DNA of 5,586 nucleotides from Terriglobales bacterium (GTDB lineage: Bacteria; Acidobacteriota; Terriglobia; Terriglobales; Acidobacteriaceae): assembly GCA_015655365.1 (NCBI GenBank), contig JAATFE010000171.1, positions 1 to 5,586 of the forward strand, written 5' to 3'. A program made the position numbers and the translations under genes. The notes under the pieces were generated by a model that was not told the origin of the DNA, did no database searches, and saw only the letters and a list, made by a program, of their open reading frames with translations. Every line of letters starts with the position of its first letter. Positions within the stretch are counted from its first letter, which is position 1. Positions 1-5,213 of the stretch are shown here, piece after piece.

Positions 1-2
1 AC

Positions 3-245
3 CACACGAACGTCACCGGCGTCAGTTCCACCGCGTACAACCTCGCGTCCAACTCGTCTGTAACGAGCGGTTGCTCAGGTCAATTGGTGACATGACAGTC
101 GCAGTCGGAGTGCTCAACCCTGACTTGCGTTCCCAAGACCGGCGTTGGTGTCAATGCCAGCGGCTTTGGATCGGTCAACAACGCCGACTCCAACTTTGCC
201 TACAGCCCCCGCCAGGTGCAGCTCTCGCTGCGACTGGACTTCTAA
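3..245 (+). pseudogene. C-terminal end of TonB-dependent receptor-like outer-membrane protein, with in-frame TGA
   Basis: The frame ending at TAA 243-245 gives a tail rich in N, S, G and aromatic residues (GVGVNASGFGSVNNADSNFA) and closes with SPRQVQLSLRLDF. An alternating amphipathic last strand ending in Phe is the signal of an outer-membrane beta-barrel. The SPRQ-x-QL-x-L ending is typical of the large acidobacterial receptors with a carboxypeptidase-like N-terminal domain and a TonB-type barrel. Those proteins are usually about 1,000 residues or more, so almost all of the gene lies left of the window. The same frame continues back to base 3 with barrel-like sequence (NVTGVSSTAYNLASNSS) but is cut by a TGA at 93-95. 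This could be a real nonsense mutation, a sequencing error or a pair of small indels. Pseudogene status is therefore an inference; family assignment is from the last 50 residues only. Confidence 0.5.
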
Positions 246-264
246 TCGCTGTCAACAACCAAGC

Positions 265-309
265 GGCACAAAAGGGACGGGCCTTCGGGCTCGTCCCTTT
301 TTCTGTGCC
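265..309 (+). terminator. Extended UUCG-capped intrinsic terminator
   Basis: A 13-bp stem (271-283 with 288-300, one G-T wobble) is capped by the stable tetraloop TTCG (284-287) and runs into TTTTT at 298-302. The stem continues after a 3-nt bulge as GGCACA (265-270) paired with TGTGCC (304-309). It begins 19 nt after the stop of the receptor-like frame, as expected for its Rho-independent terminator. Confidence 0.85.
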
Positions 310-598
310 CGCGAAAAGTCCGTGCCCGAACACTCTCAAAGTTGCCTACCCGTCCCAGAGAAGAACGCAGCGCAGTGAAACTGCTTTCCTATCCTGCGAT
401 CCATTGCCTTGTGCGCCAACGGCATAGTCCGGAGAACCGGTCGCTCGCTTTGCAGTCTGTGAAAGGGAAAATGGAGTCCGTTCAGACCAAAATCTAGGAA
501 GCGAGGCAGCATCCCAGGTTGAAAGTCAACCAACTCCGATGACTCACTCCGCCGGCTGGTCAATCTGCGCTGCATCTTGTCACCTTCCGGTACCTGCG
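310..598. other. Intergenic stretch without a recognisable gene
   Basis: These 289 nt separate the receptor terminator from the hairpin behind the minus-strand permease. Frames that stay open here have no ribosome binding site, irregular third-position composition and no recognisable motif. The only structure I see is a small inverted repeat, GGTTGA (517-522) and TCAACC (526-531), with a 3-nt loop. I see no promoter I would defend. Confidence 0.6.
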
Positions 599-643
599 CA
601 AACAGCGAGGGCCGCACCATCCCGGTGCGGCCCTCGCTGTTTG
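599..643 (-). terminator. Perfect 20-bp hairpin downstream of the ABC permease
   Basis: Bases 599-618 pair without a mismatch with 624-643, leaving a 5-nt loop (619-623). The hairpin begins 25 nt beyond the permease stop (669-671) on the minus strand, so it is best read as that gene's transcription terminator. The stem ends in AAAC/GTTT, but there is no long T-tract on either side, so it is not a canonical Rho-independent terminator. It may act in both directions or as a 3' mRNA stabiliser. Confidence 0.65.
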
Positions 644-668
644 TATCCTACTTGCCTCGCGGCACGAC

Positions 669-1772
669 CTATTCGTAAGCCAGCGCTTCGATAGGATCCT
701 TGCGCGAAGCCATCCAGGCCGGATAGAACGCGCCGCACACCGAGCCGACAAACGCAATCGCCGCTCCCTTGATGACCCAGGCCACGCTCATATCCAAATA
801 GAGCGTAGGGAATTTCTGCGACAGCAGTCCTTTGATGACAAAGGAAAGCACCACCCCCACTACCACGCCGACAATCGAGAGCACGGCCGTCTCGCGCAGC
901 ACCACACCCACGATGGTCAACTTGGAGGCGCCCATCGACTTGAGAATGCCGATCTCGCGGGTGCGCTCTAAAACCGACGTATACATCGACTGGAAGATGA
1001 CCAGGAAGCCGATAATGACAGCGATGCCGACAACCACGCGCATCGCGGTGTTCAGCGCGGGAATGCGATCCGGCGTCAGCAGCGAATACCACTCATCCAT
1101 GGTCATCACCTGGTAGTTCTCCAGGCCGCGTGTGGCGTGGACCTCGTTGGTGACAAGACTCAGATTCTCCGGCCGGTCGGTCTTCAGATAGAAAGCCGAA
1201 GCCTTGCCGTCGGAGCCCATCAACTCGCCTAGAATGGCAATCGAGATCAGCTTGCGCCCACCCTTGCCGTGCTCGAAGACACCGGTGATGTGGAACGGGT
1301 GCTTCAGGATAAGGATTGTGTCGCCCACGTGGTGTCCCGTACCCGTCGAGGCATAAACGTCATCCACAATTACGTCGTAGGGCTCTTTGATCGGCCCTCC
1401 CGACAGAAACACAAACGGGCTCAGTTGGCTGTAGGTCGGGTAGTCGATTCCCCAAAGCACCTCCAGGCCATCCGTCATCGAAATATTGGTAATCACCGGG
1501 GAAGCCACGGTGACGTGCGGCAATTTGGCCAGCACCGGAGCCAATTGGGCGGAAATCGGCGCGCCGCTGACCCCGTTGAGAAATGTCGAGTTTCCGGGCC
1601 GGACCGTCAGATCGGCTCCGATCCCGTTGTTCATCCGCTTCTGGCCGGTGAGCTGCCCCATCATGATGGCAATGATGGTCAGCATCATGATCACTTCGAT
1701 GGCTACAGCGAAGATGCTGATGATGGACCGCAGCGGGCGGTGCAGAAGATTGGCAAAGACGAGCTTATTCAT
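669..1772 (-). CDS. ABC transporter permease, MacB/FtsX family
   Basis: Inner-membrane permease of the MacB/LolC/FtsX class, 367 residues from the chosen start. TM1 lies at about residues 17-39 after the positively charged MNKLVFANLLHRPLRS. A MacB-type extracytoplasmic domain follows (about 42-240). TM2 is at about 243-266, then the cytoplasmic coupling helix ERTREIGILKSMGAS (about 268-282), the family hallmark that contacts the ATPase. TM3 and TM4 follow, and the C-terminus is AWMASRKDPIEALAYE, also typical of the family. Such proteins use ATP hydrolysis by a separate ATPase to drive mechanical work on lipoproteins, peptides, antibiotics or macrolides; the substrate cannot be read from sequence. 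I prefer ATG 1772 because family members begin close to MNKL. ATG 1781 and TTG 1808 are in frame, and TTG 1808 has a purine-rich AAGGGGAGGG (1811-1820) just upstream, so a start 12 residues earlier is possible. No ATPase or HlyD-type adaptor gene is next to it in the window, which is unusual; the partner must lie elsewhere. Confidence 0.9.
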   Translation of the reverse strand: MNKLVFANLLHRPLRSIISIFAVAIEVIMMLTIIAIMMGQLTGQKRMNNGIGADLTVRPGNSTFLNGVSGAPISAQLAPVLAKLPHVTVASPVITNISMTDGLEVLWGIDYPTYSQLSPFVFLSGGPIKEPYDVIVDDVYASTGTGHHVGDTILILKHPFHITGVFEHGKGGRKLISIAILGELMGSDGKASAFYLKTDRPENLSLVTNEVHATRGLENYQVMTMDEWYSLLTPDRIPALNTAMRVVVGIAVIIGFLVIFQSMYTSVLERTREIGILKSMGASKLTIVGVVLRETAVLSIVGVVVGVVLSFVIKGLLSQKFPTLYLDMSVAWVIKGAAIAFVGSVCGAFYPAWMASRKDPIEALAYE

Positions 1773-1938
1773 TCCTGGCATGGCTCCGAGGGGCGAATCA
1801 CAACACAAAACCCTCCCCTTCAGGGTAACAGCCTGCGCTGGTAACCCCTGGGAACTGACCCGGTTTCAAGCCGCAATGCGGAGGTGCTCAACAAGGCCCT
1901 ATCGCCGCCGCCGTCCGAACTTCCCGAGCATTAGCTAA

Positions 1939-1967
1939 TTGATAAATAATCACCAATTCACCCCCAA
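1939..1967 (-). promoter_or_regulatory. Possible promoter for the ABC permease
   Basis: On the minus strand a weak -35 TTGGGG (1962-1967) and a -10 TATCAA (1939-1944) are separated by 17 nt in a locally AT-rich stretch. This would give a leader of about 160 nt before the permease and a back-to-back arrangement with the promoter at 2011-2039. Matches are only 3/6 and 4/6, so this is tentative. A 10-bp palindrome ATTAGCTAAT (1930-1939) sits just downstream, near the expected start site. Confidence 0.25.
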
Positions 1968-2010
1968 TGCCACAGGCAAATGAAAAGAAAGGATGAACCC
2001 TCGATTTGCT

Positions 2011-2039
2011 TTGACGCAAGCCAAGACCCGGTTTATTGT
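2011..2039 (+). promoter_or_regulatory. Sigma70-type promoter for the RodZ-like gene
   Basis: The -35 box TTGACG (2011-2016, 5 of 6 consensus) and -10 box TATTGT (2034-2039, 4 of 6) are separated by exactly 17 nt. Transcription would start near 2046, about 40 nt before the ATG at 2086. This is the best promoter match I see in the window. Confidence 0.6.
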
Positions 2040-2047
2040 AGATGGGT

Positions 2048-2063
2048 GAATCCCTAGGGATTC
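2048..2063. promoter_or_regulatory. 16-bp perfect palindrome at the transcription start: candidate operator
   Basis: GAATCCCTAGGGATTC is its own reverse complement over all 16 bases. It lies 9-24 nt downstream of the -10 box at 2034-2039, so it would cover the start site and first transcribed bases. That is a classical position for a repressor that binds as a dimer. The neighbouring gene encodes an HTH protein, so autoregulation is possible but is pure inference. As RNA the palindrome could form only a weak short hairpin because it has no loop bases. Confidence 0.45.
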
Positions 2064-2085
2064 TGGATTTCTCTACTGGTTGCTG

Positions 2086-2610
2086 ATGGGAAGCTTTGGA
2101 GAAGACCTGCGCATGGAGCGGCTGTCCCGCGGCATCGCGCTGGATCAAATTACCGCAGTCACCAAGATCAGCCAACGGCACCTCGTTGCGCTTGAGCAGG
2201 AGAAGTTTCGTCTGCTTCCCGGCGGCATCCTGAACAAGGGAATCGTGCGCGGTTACGCTGGCGCCTTGGGTCTGGACCAGCATGACTGGACGGAGCGCTT
2301 TCTCCGCGCCTACTCCGCCTCTGGCGAGGAAGTCGACGACGAGCGTAGTTGGACGACTTTCGCCTCCAACGTGGGCAGATCTCGCATGATGCACCGGGAC
2401 GCGGTGCAGATCCGTGTGCGCTGGATTGGCGCGATTCTGCTTTTACTCATGGTGGCCGTTGGCGGTTACTTCACGCTGCGCTACCTCGGCCTCCGCGCAG
2501 GCTGGTGGTCCACTCCGCGCCTGGAACAGCAAGCCTCTGACGCCGTTCACGCCGCTCTCTCTTGGTTTCATGCTTTGTATGTCCGCGTCGTCGCTGCAAT
2601 CAACGGCTAA
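2086..2610 (+). CDS. RodZ-like helix-turn-helix (HTH_25) membrane protein
   Basis: A 174-residue protein. Residues about 4-66 match the HTH_25 fold of the RodZ N-terminus: FGEDLRMERLSRGIALDQITAVTKIS, then HLVALEQEKFRLLPGGILNKGIVRGYAGALGLD. In that pattern the LPGG (44-47), KG and RGYA positions are family hallmarks. After an acidic linker (EEVDDE) and a basic segment comes one transmembrane helix, about W113-L131, and a short outer segment of about 43 residues. RodZ binds MreB through this cytoplasmic domain and helps control rod shape; many short HTH_25-TM relatives have unknown roles. This copy is much shorter than typical RodZ (about 330 residues in E. coli) and lacks a recognisable C-terminal periplasmic beta domain, so I do not name it rodZ. 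The ATG at 2086 places residue 4 at the family start; TTG 2080 is in frame just upstream. No strong Shine-Dalgarno is visible. It appears to be transcribed from the promoter at 2011-2039. Confidence 0.82.
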   Translation: MGSFGEDLRMERLSRGIALDQITAVTKISQRHLVALEQEKFRLLPGGILNKGIVRGYAGALGLDQHDWTERFLRAYSASGEEVDDERSWTTFASNVGRSRMMHRDAVQIRVRWIGAILLLLMVAVGGYFTLRYLGLRAGWWSTPRLEQQASDAVHAALSWFHALYVRVVAAING

Positions 2611-2707
2611 TTCTGCCCTGCTTCCCTCCGTCGCGAGACCGCCCTTCCCAGTTCACCTCATCCAAAACGCCTTTGAGCGCCGATTTCTCCCCATTCGATG
2701 CGCGCCT

Positions 2708-2737
2708 TTGCCGCCAGCCAGCCGCCCCAATTACCAT
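2708..2737 (+). promoter_or_regulatory. Possible promoter for metK
   Basis: TTGCCG (2708-2713) and TACCAT (2732-2737) are 18 nt apart, each matching 4 of 6 consensus bases. Transcription would start near 2744, leaving a leader of about 168 nt that begins at the nested hairpin element. The match is modest in a GC-rich background. Confidence 0.3.
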
Positions 2738-2745
2738 GGGGAAAG

Positions 2746-2779
2746 ACACCCCCAGGCTTTAGCCTGCCGGTGAAGGTGT
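2746..2779 (+). promoter_or_regulatory. Nested hairpin element in the metK leader
   Basis: CAGGC (2753-2757) pairs with GCCTG (2762-2766) around a TTTA loop. Outside it, ACACC (2746-2750) pairs with GGTGT (2775-2779), giving two coaxial 5-bp stems. The sequence resembles AGGCTT-AGCCT type dispersed intergenic repeats I associate with acidobacterial genomes, but that recollection could not be checked. It might instead be a cis-regulatory RNA for metK. Confidence 0.35.
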
Positions 2780-2895
2780 GCCTCGCCGATGCCGGATAGT
2801 GGCCGATCGAGCAGGGAAGCGTTTCGCTCTCCGCGCCAGTTCATCCACGGCAAATCAGCCGTCGCAGCAAGCCACCAACTTAAAATCCCTTCAGT

Positions 2896-2903
2896 GGGGA
2901 GGA
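2896..2903 (+). promoter_or_regulatory. Shine-Dalgarno that fixes the metK TTG start
   Basis: GGGGAGGA (2896-2903) contains GGAGG at 2898-2902, ending 9 nt before TTG 2912. It decides the TTG start over the upstream ATG 2789, which has no comparable site. TCCC (2886-2889) can pair with GGGA (2897-2900) across a 7-nt loop, which would partly hide it. Confidence 0.75.
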
Positions 2904-2911
2904 ACCCGAAG

Positions 2912-4075
2912 TTGAGCGACCGTTTCTTGTTTACCTCTGAGTCCGTCACCGAAGGCCATCCGGACAAAATCGCTGATCAGATCTCCGACGCGATTCTGGA
3001 TGCATGCCTCGAGCAGGACCCCTATAGCCGTGTCGCCGCCGAAACCCTGACGGCCACCGGCCTGGTTGTCATCGCCGGCGAAATCACCACCAAGGCCTAT
3101 GTCGATCTGCAAGGCCTGGTGCGCGGTGTTGTAGCCTCCATCGGCTATGACAACGCCCTCTACGGCTTCGACTCCAACACCTGCGCCGTCATCTCGGCCA
3201 TCAACAAGCAGTCCGGCGACATCGCGCAGGGCGTGGACACCGGCGGCGCCGGTGATCAGGGCATGATGTTCGGTTACGCCTCCAACGAGACCCCCGAACT
3301 CATGCCCGCCCCCATCTCCCTGGCCCACAAGCTCTGCCGCCAGTTGACTGCGGTCCGCAAGAGCGGCAAGCTGCCCTATCTCCGTCCCGACGGCAAAAGC
3401 CAGGTCACGGTCGAGTACGACGAGAACGGCAAGCCCGCGCGCATCGACGCCGTGGTCATCTCCACCCAGCATGCCGAGAGCGTCACCAACGAGGATCTGC
3501 ACGCCGACATCCTCAAGTACGTCATCCAGGCCGTTCTTCCGGCCGAGTGGCTCGACGAGCACACCAAGTACCACATCAACCCCACCGGCCGCTTCGTCAT
3601 CGGCGGACCCATGGGCGACACCGGCCTCACCGGCCGCAAGATCATCGTGGACACCTACGGTGGTGCGGGTCGTCACGGCGGCGGCGCATTCAGCGGCAAG
3701 GATCCGACGAAGGTCGATCGTTCCGCGGCTTACATGGCTCGCTATATCGCCAAGAACATCGTCGCTGCCGGACTGGCCGACCGTGCCGAAGTCCAGCTTG
3801 CCTACGCCATCGGCGTGGCTGAGCCGGTCAGCGTGCTGGTCGAAACCTTCGGCACCGGCAAGATCGGCGAAGCCAAATTGACCGAACTGGTTCGCAAGAA
3901 CTTCTCGCTCAACCCCAAGGGCATCATCGAAAGCCTGAAGCTGCGCCGCCCCATCTACCAGTTGACCGCCGCCTATGGCCACTTCGGCCGCACCGAGCCA
4001 GAGTTCACCTGGGAAGCTACCGACAAGGCAGCCACCCTGGCCGAGCAGGCCGGTCTCGCAGCCGCAGCCAAATAA
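2912..4075 (+). CDS. metK: S-adenosylmethionine synthetase (methionine adenosyltransferase)
   Basis: Cytoplasmic enzyme that makes S-adenosylmethionine from methionine and ATP, releasing phosphate and pyrophosphate; SAM is the methyl donor of the cell. From the TTG start the protein has 387 residues, normal for the family, and begins [18 protein letters not shown] like other bacterial MetK proteins. Signature motifs are all present: GHPDK (15-19, with the catalytic His16 and Asp18), [12 protein letters not shown] (from 112), and [19 protein letters not shown] (from 256), the phosphate- and metal-binding loop with its conserved Lys and Asp. The C-terminus contains the expected YGHFGR. The enzyme normally forms a tetramer and needs Mg2+ and K+. 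The TTG start follows from the family N-terminus and from the GGGGAGGA site at 2896-2903. It is transcribed alone, with a 301-nt upstream gap and a strong terminator downstream. No sign of damage. Confidence 0.98.
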   Translation: MSDRFLFTSESVTEGHPDKIADQISDAILDACLEQDPYSRVAAETLTATGLVVIAGEITTKAYVDLQGLVRGVVASIGYDNALYGFDSNTCAVISAINKQSGDIAQGVDTGGAGDQGMMFGYASNETPELMPAPISLAHKLCRQLTAVRKSGKLPYLRPDGKSQVTVEYDENGKPARIDAVVISTQHAESVTNEDLHADILKYVIQAVLPAEWLDEHTKYHINPTGRFVIGGPMGDTGLTGRKIIVDTYGGAGRHGGGAFSGKDPTKVDRSAAYMARYIAKNIVAAGLADRAEVQLAYAIGVAEPVSVLVETFGTGKIGEAKLTELVRKNFSLNPKGIIESLKLRRPIYQLTAAYGHFGRTEPEFTWEATDKAATLAEQAGLAAAAK

Positions 4076-4097
4076 ACAGCTTCAAGAACGCAACACC

Positions 4098-4133
4098 AAT
4101 GGGACCCCTCCATCGAGGGGTCCCATTCTTTTT
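4098..4133 (+). terminator. Intrinsic terminator of metK
   Basis: A perfect 13-bp stem (4098-4110 with 4115-4127) with a CATC loop is followed by CTTTTT (4128-4133). It starts 23 nt after the metK stop and separates metK from the carbonic anhydrase gene. Confidence 0.93.
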
Positions 4134-4155
4134 CCCCGCCCATGCGTCCATGACT

Positions 4156-4161
4156 TAGAAT
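4156..4161 (+). promoter_or_regulatory. Possible -10 box for the carbonic anhydrase gene
   Basis: TAGAAT matches 5 of 6 bases of the -10 consensus and lies in the 68-nt gap between the metK terminator and the carbonic anhydrase start. No good -35 box is found 16-18 nt upstream, where the terminator T-tract and a C-run sit, so the promoter may need an activator or the match may be chance. Confidence 0.3.
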
Positions 4162-4188
4162 TCTTCGGGGATCATTCCGTCTCTCGAA

Positions 4189-4195
4189 AGAGGAG
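4189..4195 (+). promoter_or_regulatory. Ribosome binding site of the carbonic anhydrase gene
   Basis: AGAGGAG ends 6 nt before ATG 4202, an optimal spacing. It supports that start and independent translation of the gene. Confidence 0.8.
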
Positions 4196-4201
4196 CTCTT
4201 T

Positions 4202-4948
4202 ATGCGTCTTTCTGTACTTGCCGCGCTCGTATTCACCACGGCCTCCCTTGCCGCCGCCCAAACCACAGCACCCTGGGACTACCAGGGCAAACACGGCGCG
4301 CTCACCTGGGGCAGGCTCGATCCGGCTTACAAGGCCTGCTCCGAGGGCCACGAACAGTCGCCCATCGACATCCGCGGTGCCCACCTCAACAAGGCCCTCA
4401 AGCCCATCGAGTTCCATTACCTCGCCGGCTCGGTTGCGGTTGAGAACACCGGCCACACCATCGAGATTCACGTGAACCCCGGCAGCTATATCGTTGCCGG
4501 CGGCGTGCGCTACGACCTAGTCCGGTTCCATTTCCACCACCCCGGCGAGGAGGCAGTCAAGGGCAAGCTCGCCGACATGGTCGTCCACCTGGTGCACAAG
4601 AGCGCCGACGGCAAGCTGGCGGTTGTAGCCGTGCGCATGAGTGAGGATATGGGCAGTCCCAACGCCGTGCTGGCCACTCTCTGGCCACACCTGCCTGCCA
4701 CTGCTGGCGCCAGCGAGAAGGTCACCGACATGGTTAACCCCGGCGGTCTGCTGCCCGCTGATCGCGGCTATTGGACCTACATGGGTTCGCTGACCATTCC
4801 GCCCTGCACCGAAGGTGTGCGCTGGTTTGTCCTCGAGCAGGAACTGGGCCTCAGCCGCGATCAGTTGCGCACTTTCGCCGCTCTCTACAAGATGAATTCC
4901 CGTCCCTTGCAAGACACCCACGGCCGCCGCATCGAGGCGAACGAATAA
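4202..4948 (+). CDS. Secreted alpha-class carbonic anhydrase
   Basis: Zinc enzyme that interconverts CO2 and bicarbonate, 248 residues. Residues 1-19 form a Sec signal peptide (MRLSVLAALVFTTASLAAA, likely cut before QTT), so it acts in the periplasm or outside the cell. The alpha-class order is complete: W-x-Y-x-G near the N-terminus, C46 with QSPIDI just after it, the proton-shuttle position in NTGH (H85, equivalent to human CA II His64), and FHFH with zinc ligands H110 and H112. Next come Glu116 (Glu106 equivalent), the third zinc ligand H129 in VVHLVH, and SLTIPPCTEG with T198 (Thr199 equivalent). C46 and C202 are the usual disulfide pair of bacterial members. Two deviations are seen: the usual SEH after the second ligand reads GEE, and the Thr200 position is Ile199. 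The catalytic set is otherwise intact, so activity is expected. It is a single-gene unit with its own ribosome binding site. Confidence 0.96.
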   Translation: MRLSVLAALVFTTASLAAAQTTAPWDYQGKHGALTWGRLDPAYKACSEGHEQSPIDIRGAHLNKALKPIEFHYLAGSVAVENTGHTIEIHVNPGSYIVAGGVRYDLVRFHFHHPGEEAVKGKLADMVVHLVHKSADGKLAVVAVRMSEDMGSPNAVLATLWPHLPATAGASEKVTDMVNPGGLLPADRGYWTYMGSLTIPPCTEGVRWFVLEQELGLSRDQLRTFAALYKMNSRPLQDTHGRRIEANE

Positions 4949-5059
4949 GAGCCTGACTACGCCGTCTTTGCGAGGCGCGCCGATACTCCAGTTCTACAGC
5001 GGTTCTCCAATTGCCTGCACCGAAGGACTGTCATCGAGTGTCTTTCTCCAAACCTGATT

Positions 5060-5085
5060 CCCAGCGACAAGCCCTCGTCGCTGGG
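5060..5085. repeat. Inverted repeat, 9-bp stem with 8-nt loop
   Basis: CCCAGCGAC (5060-5068) pairs perfectly with GTCGCTGGG (5077-5085). No T-run follows on the plus strand; on the minus strand the next bases are GAATC. It begins 111 nt after the carbonic anhydrase stop and could be a Rho-independent-like end or an mRNA stabiliser. Confidence 0.5.
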
Positions 5086-5101
5086 GGGAAGCAAAAGCCA
5101 C

Positions 5102-5126
5102 CTTGCACGAACAGGATAAGTGCAAG
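5102..5126. repeat. Inverted repeat, 7-bp arms with 11-nt spacer
   Basis: CTTGCAC (5102-5108) and GTGCAAG (5120-5126) are perfect inverted copies 11 nt apart. The arm and spacer lengths would suit a dimeric regulator as well as an RNA hairpin. It lies upstream of the broken gene near 5214. Confidence 0.4.
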
Positions 5127-5213
5127 TTCATTGGAGAATGGCTCCAGCCGCGGCCAGGGCCGATCCGTCGCCTGGAACGCCCTGTCGCGCGGCTCCGGGC
5201 GCATAACACCGCG

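Larger units (their letters stand above)
2611..2911 (+). other. metK upstream region and leader
   Basis: These 301 nt lie between the RodZ-like stop and the metK start. The first 95 nt show nothing I can name. A possible promoter is at 2708-2737, a nested hairpin element at 2746-2779, and a small hairpin over the ribosome binding site at 2886-2900. An in-frame ATG at 2789 would extend MetK by 41 residues, but that stretch lacks family resemblance and the strong ribosome binding site is further down. I looked for the conserved core of the SAM-I riboswitch and did not see it. Confidence 0.5.
4949..5213. other. Intergenic region with two hairpins
   Basis: This 265-nt gap follows the carbonic anhydrase gene. 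It has no canonical terminator with a T-tract. Two separate inverted repeats (5060-5085 and 5102-5126) are the only structures I see. One plus-strand frame is open from 5058 onward and joins the broken gene beginning near 5214, so the true 5' end of that gene could lie in this stretch. Confidence 0.5.

Noticed and set aside
71..427. 118-residue plus-strand open frame overlapping the receptor tail and its terminator
   Set aside because: It runs through the terminator hairpin at 265-309, has no ribosome binding site and is Arg/Gln/Pro-rich like an out-of-frame shadow.
336..620. 94-residue minus-strand open frame in the 310-598 gap
   Set aside because: It starts inside the hairpin at 599-643, has no ribosome binding site, no domain pattern and irregular codon use.
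580..1092. 170-residue minus-strand open frame overlapping the permease
   Set aside because: It is the permease read in another frame; the FtsX coupling helix and C-terminus are in the longer frame.
1888..2394. 168-residue minus-strand open frame across the RodZ-like gene start
   Set aside because: It runs over the promoter at 2011-2039 and the HTH_25 coding sequence on the opposite strand, and has no recognisable protein features.
2611..2911. SAM-I riboswitch in front of metK
   Set aside because: The conserved SAM-I core elements are not visible. The leader has structure, but I cannot assign it to a known riboswitch class.
2891..3982. 363-residue open frame antisense to metK
   Set aside because: It mirrors metK in a GC-rich region where the complement of G/C third positions keeps antisense frames open. 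It is Gly/Asp/Val-rich with no family signature.
3975..4475. 166-residue plus-strand frame bridging metK and carbonic anhydrase
   Set aside because: It passes through the strong terminator at 4098-4133 and overlaps two certain genes; its Pro/Ser/Arg-rich content is typical of a shadow.
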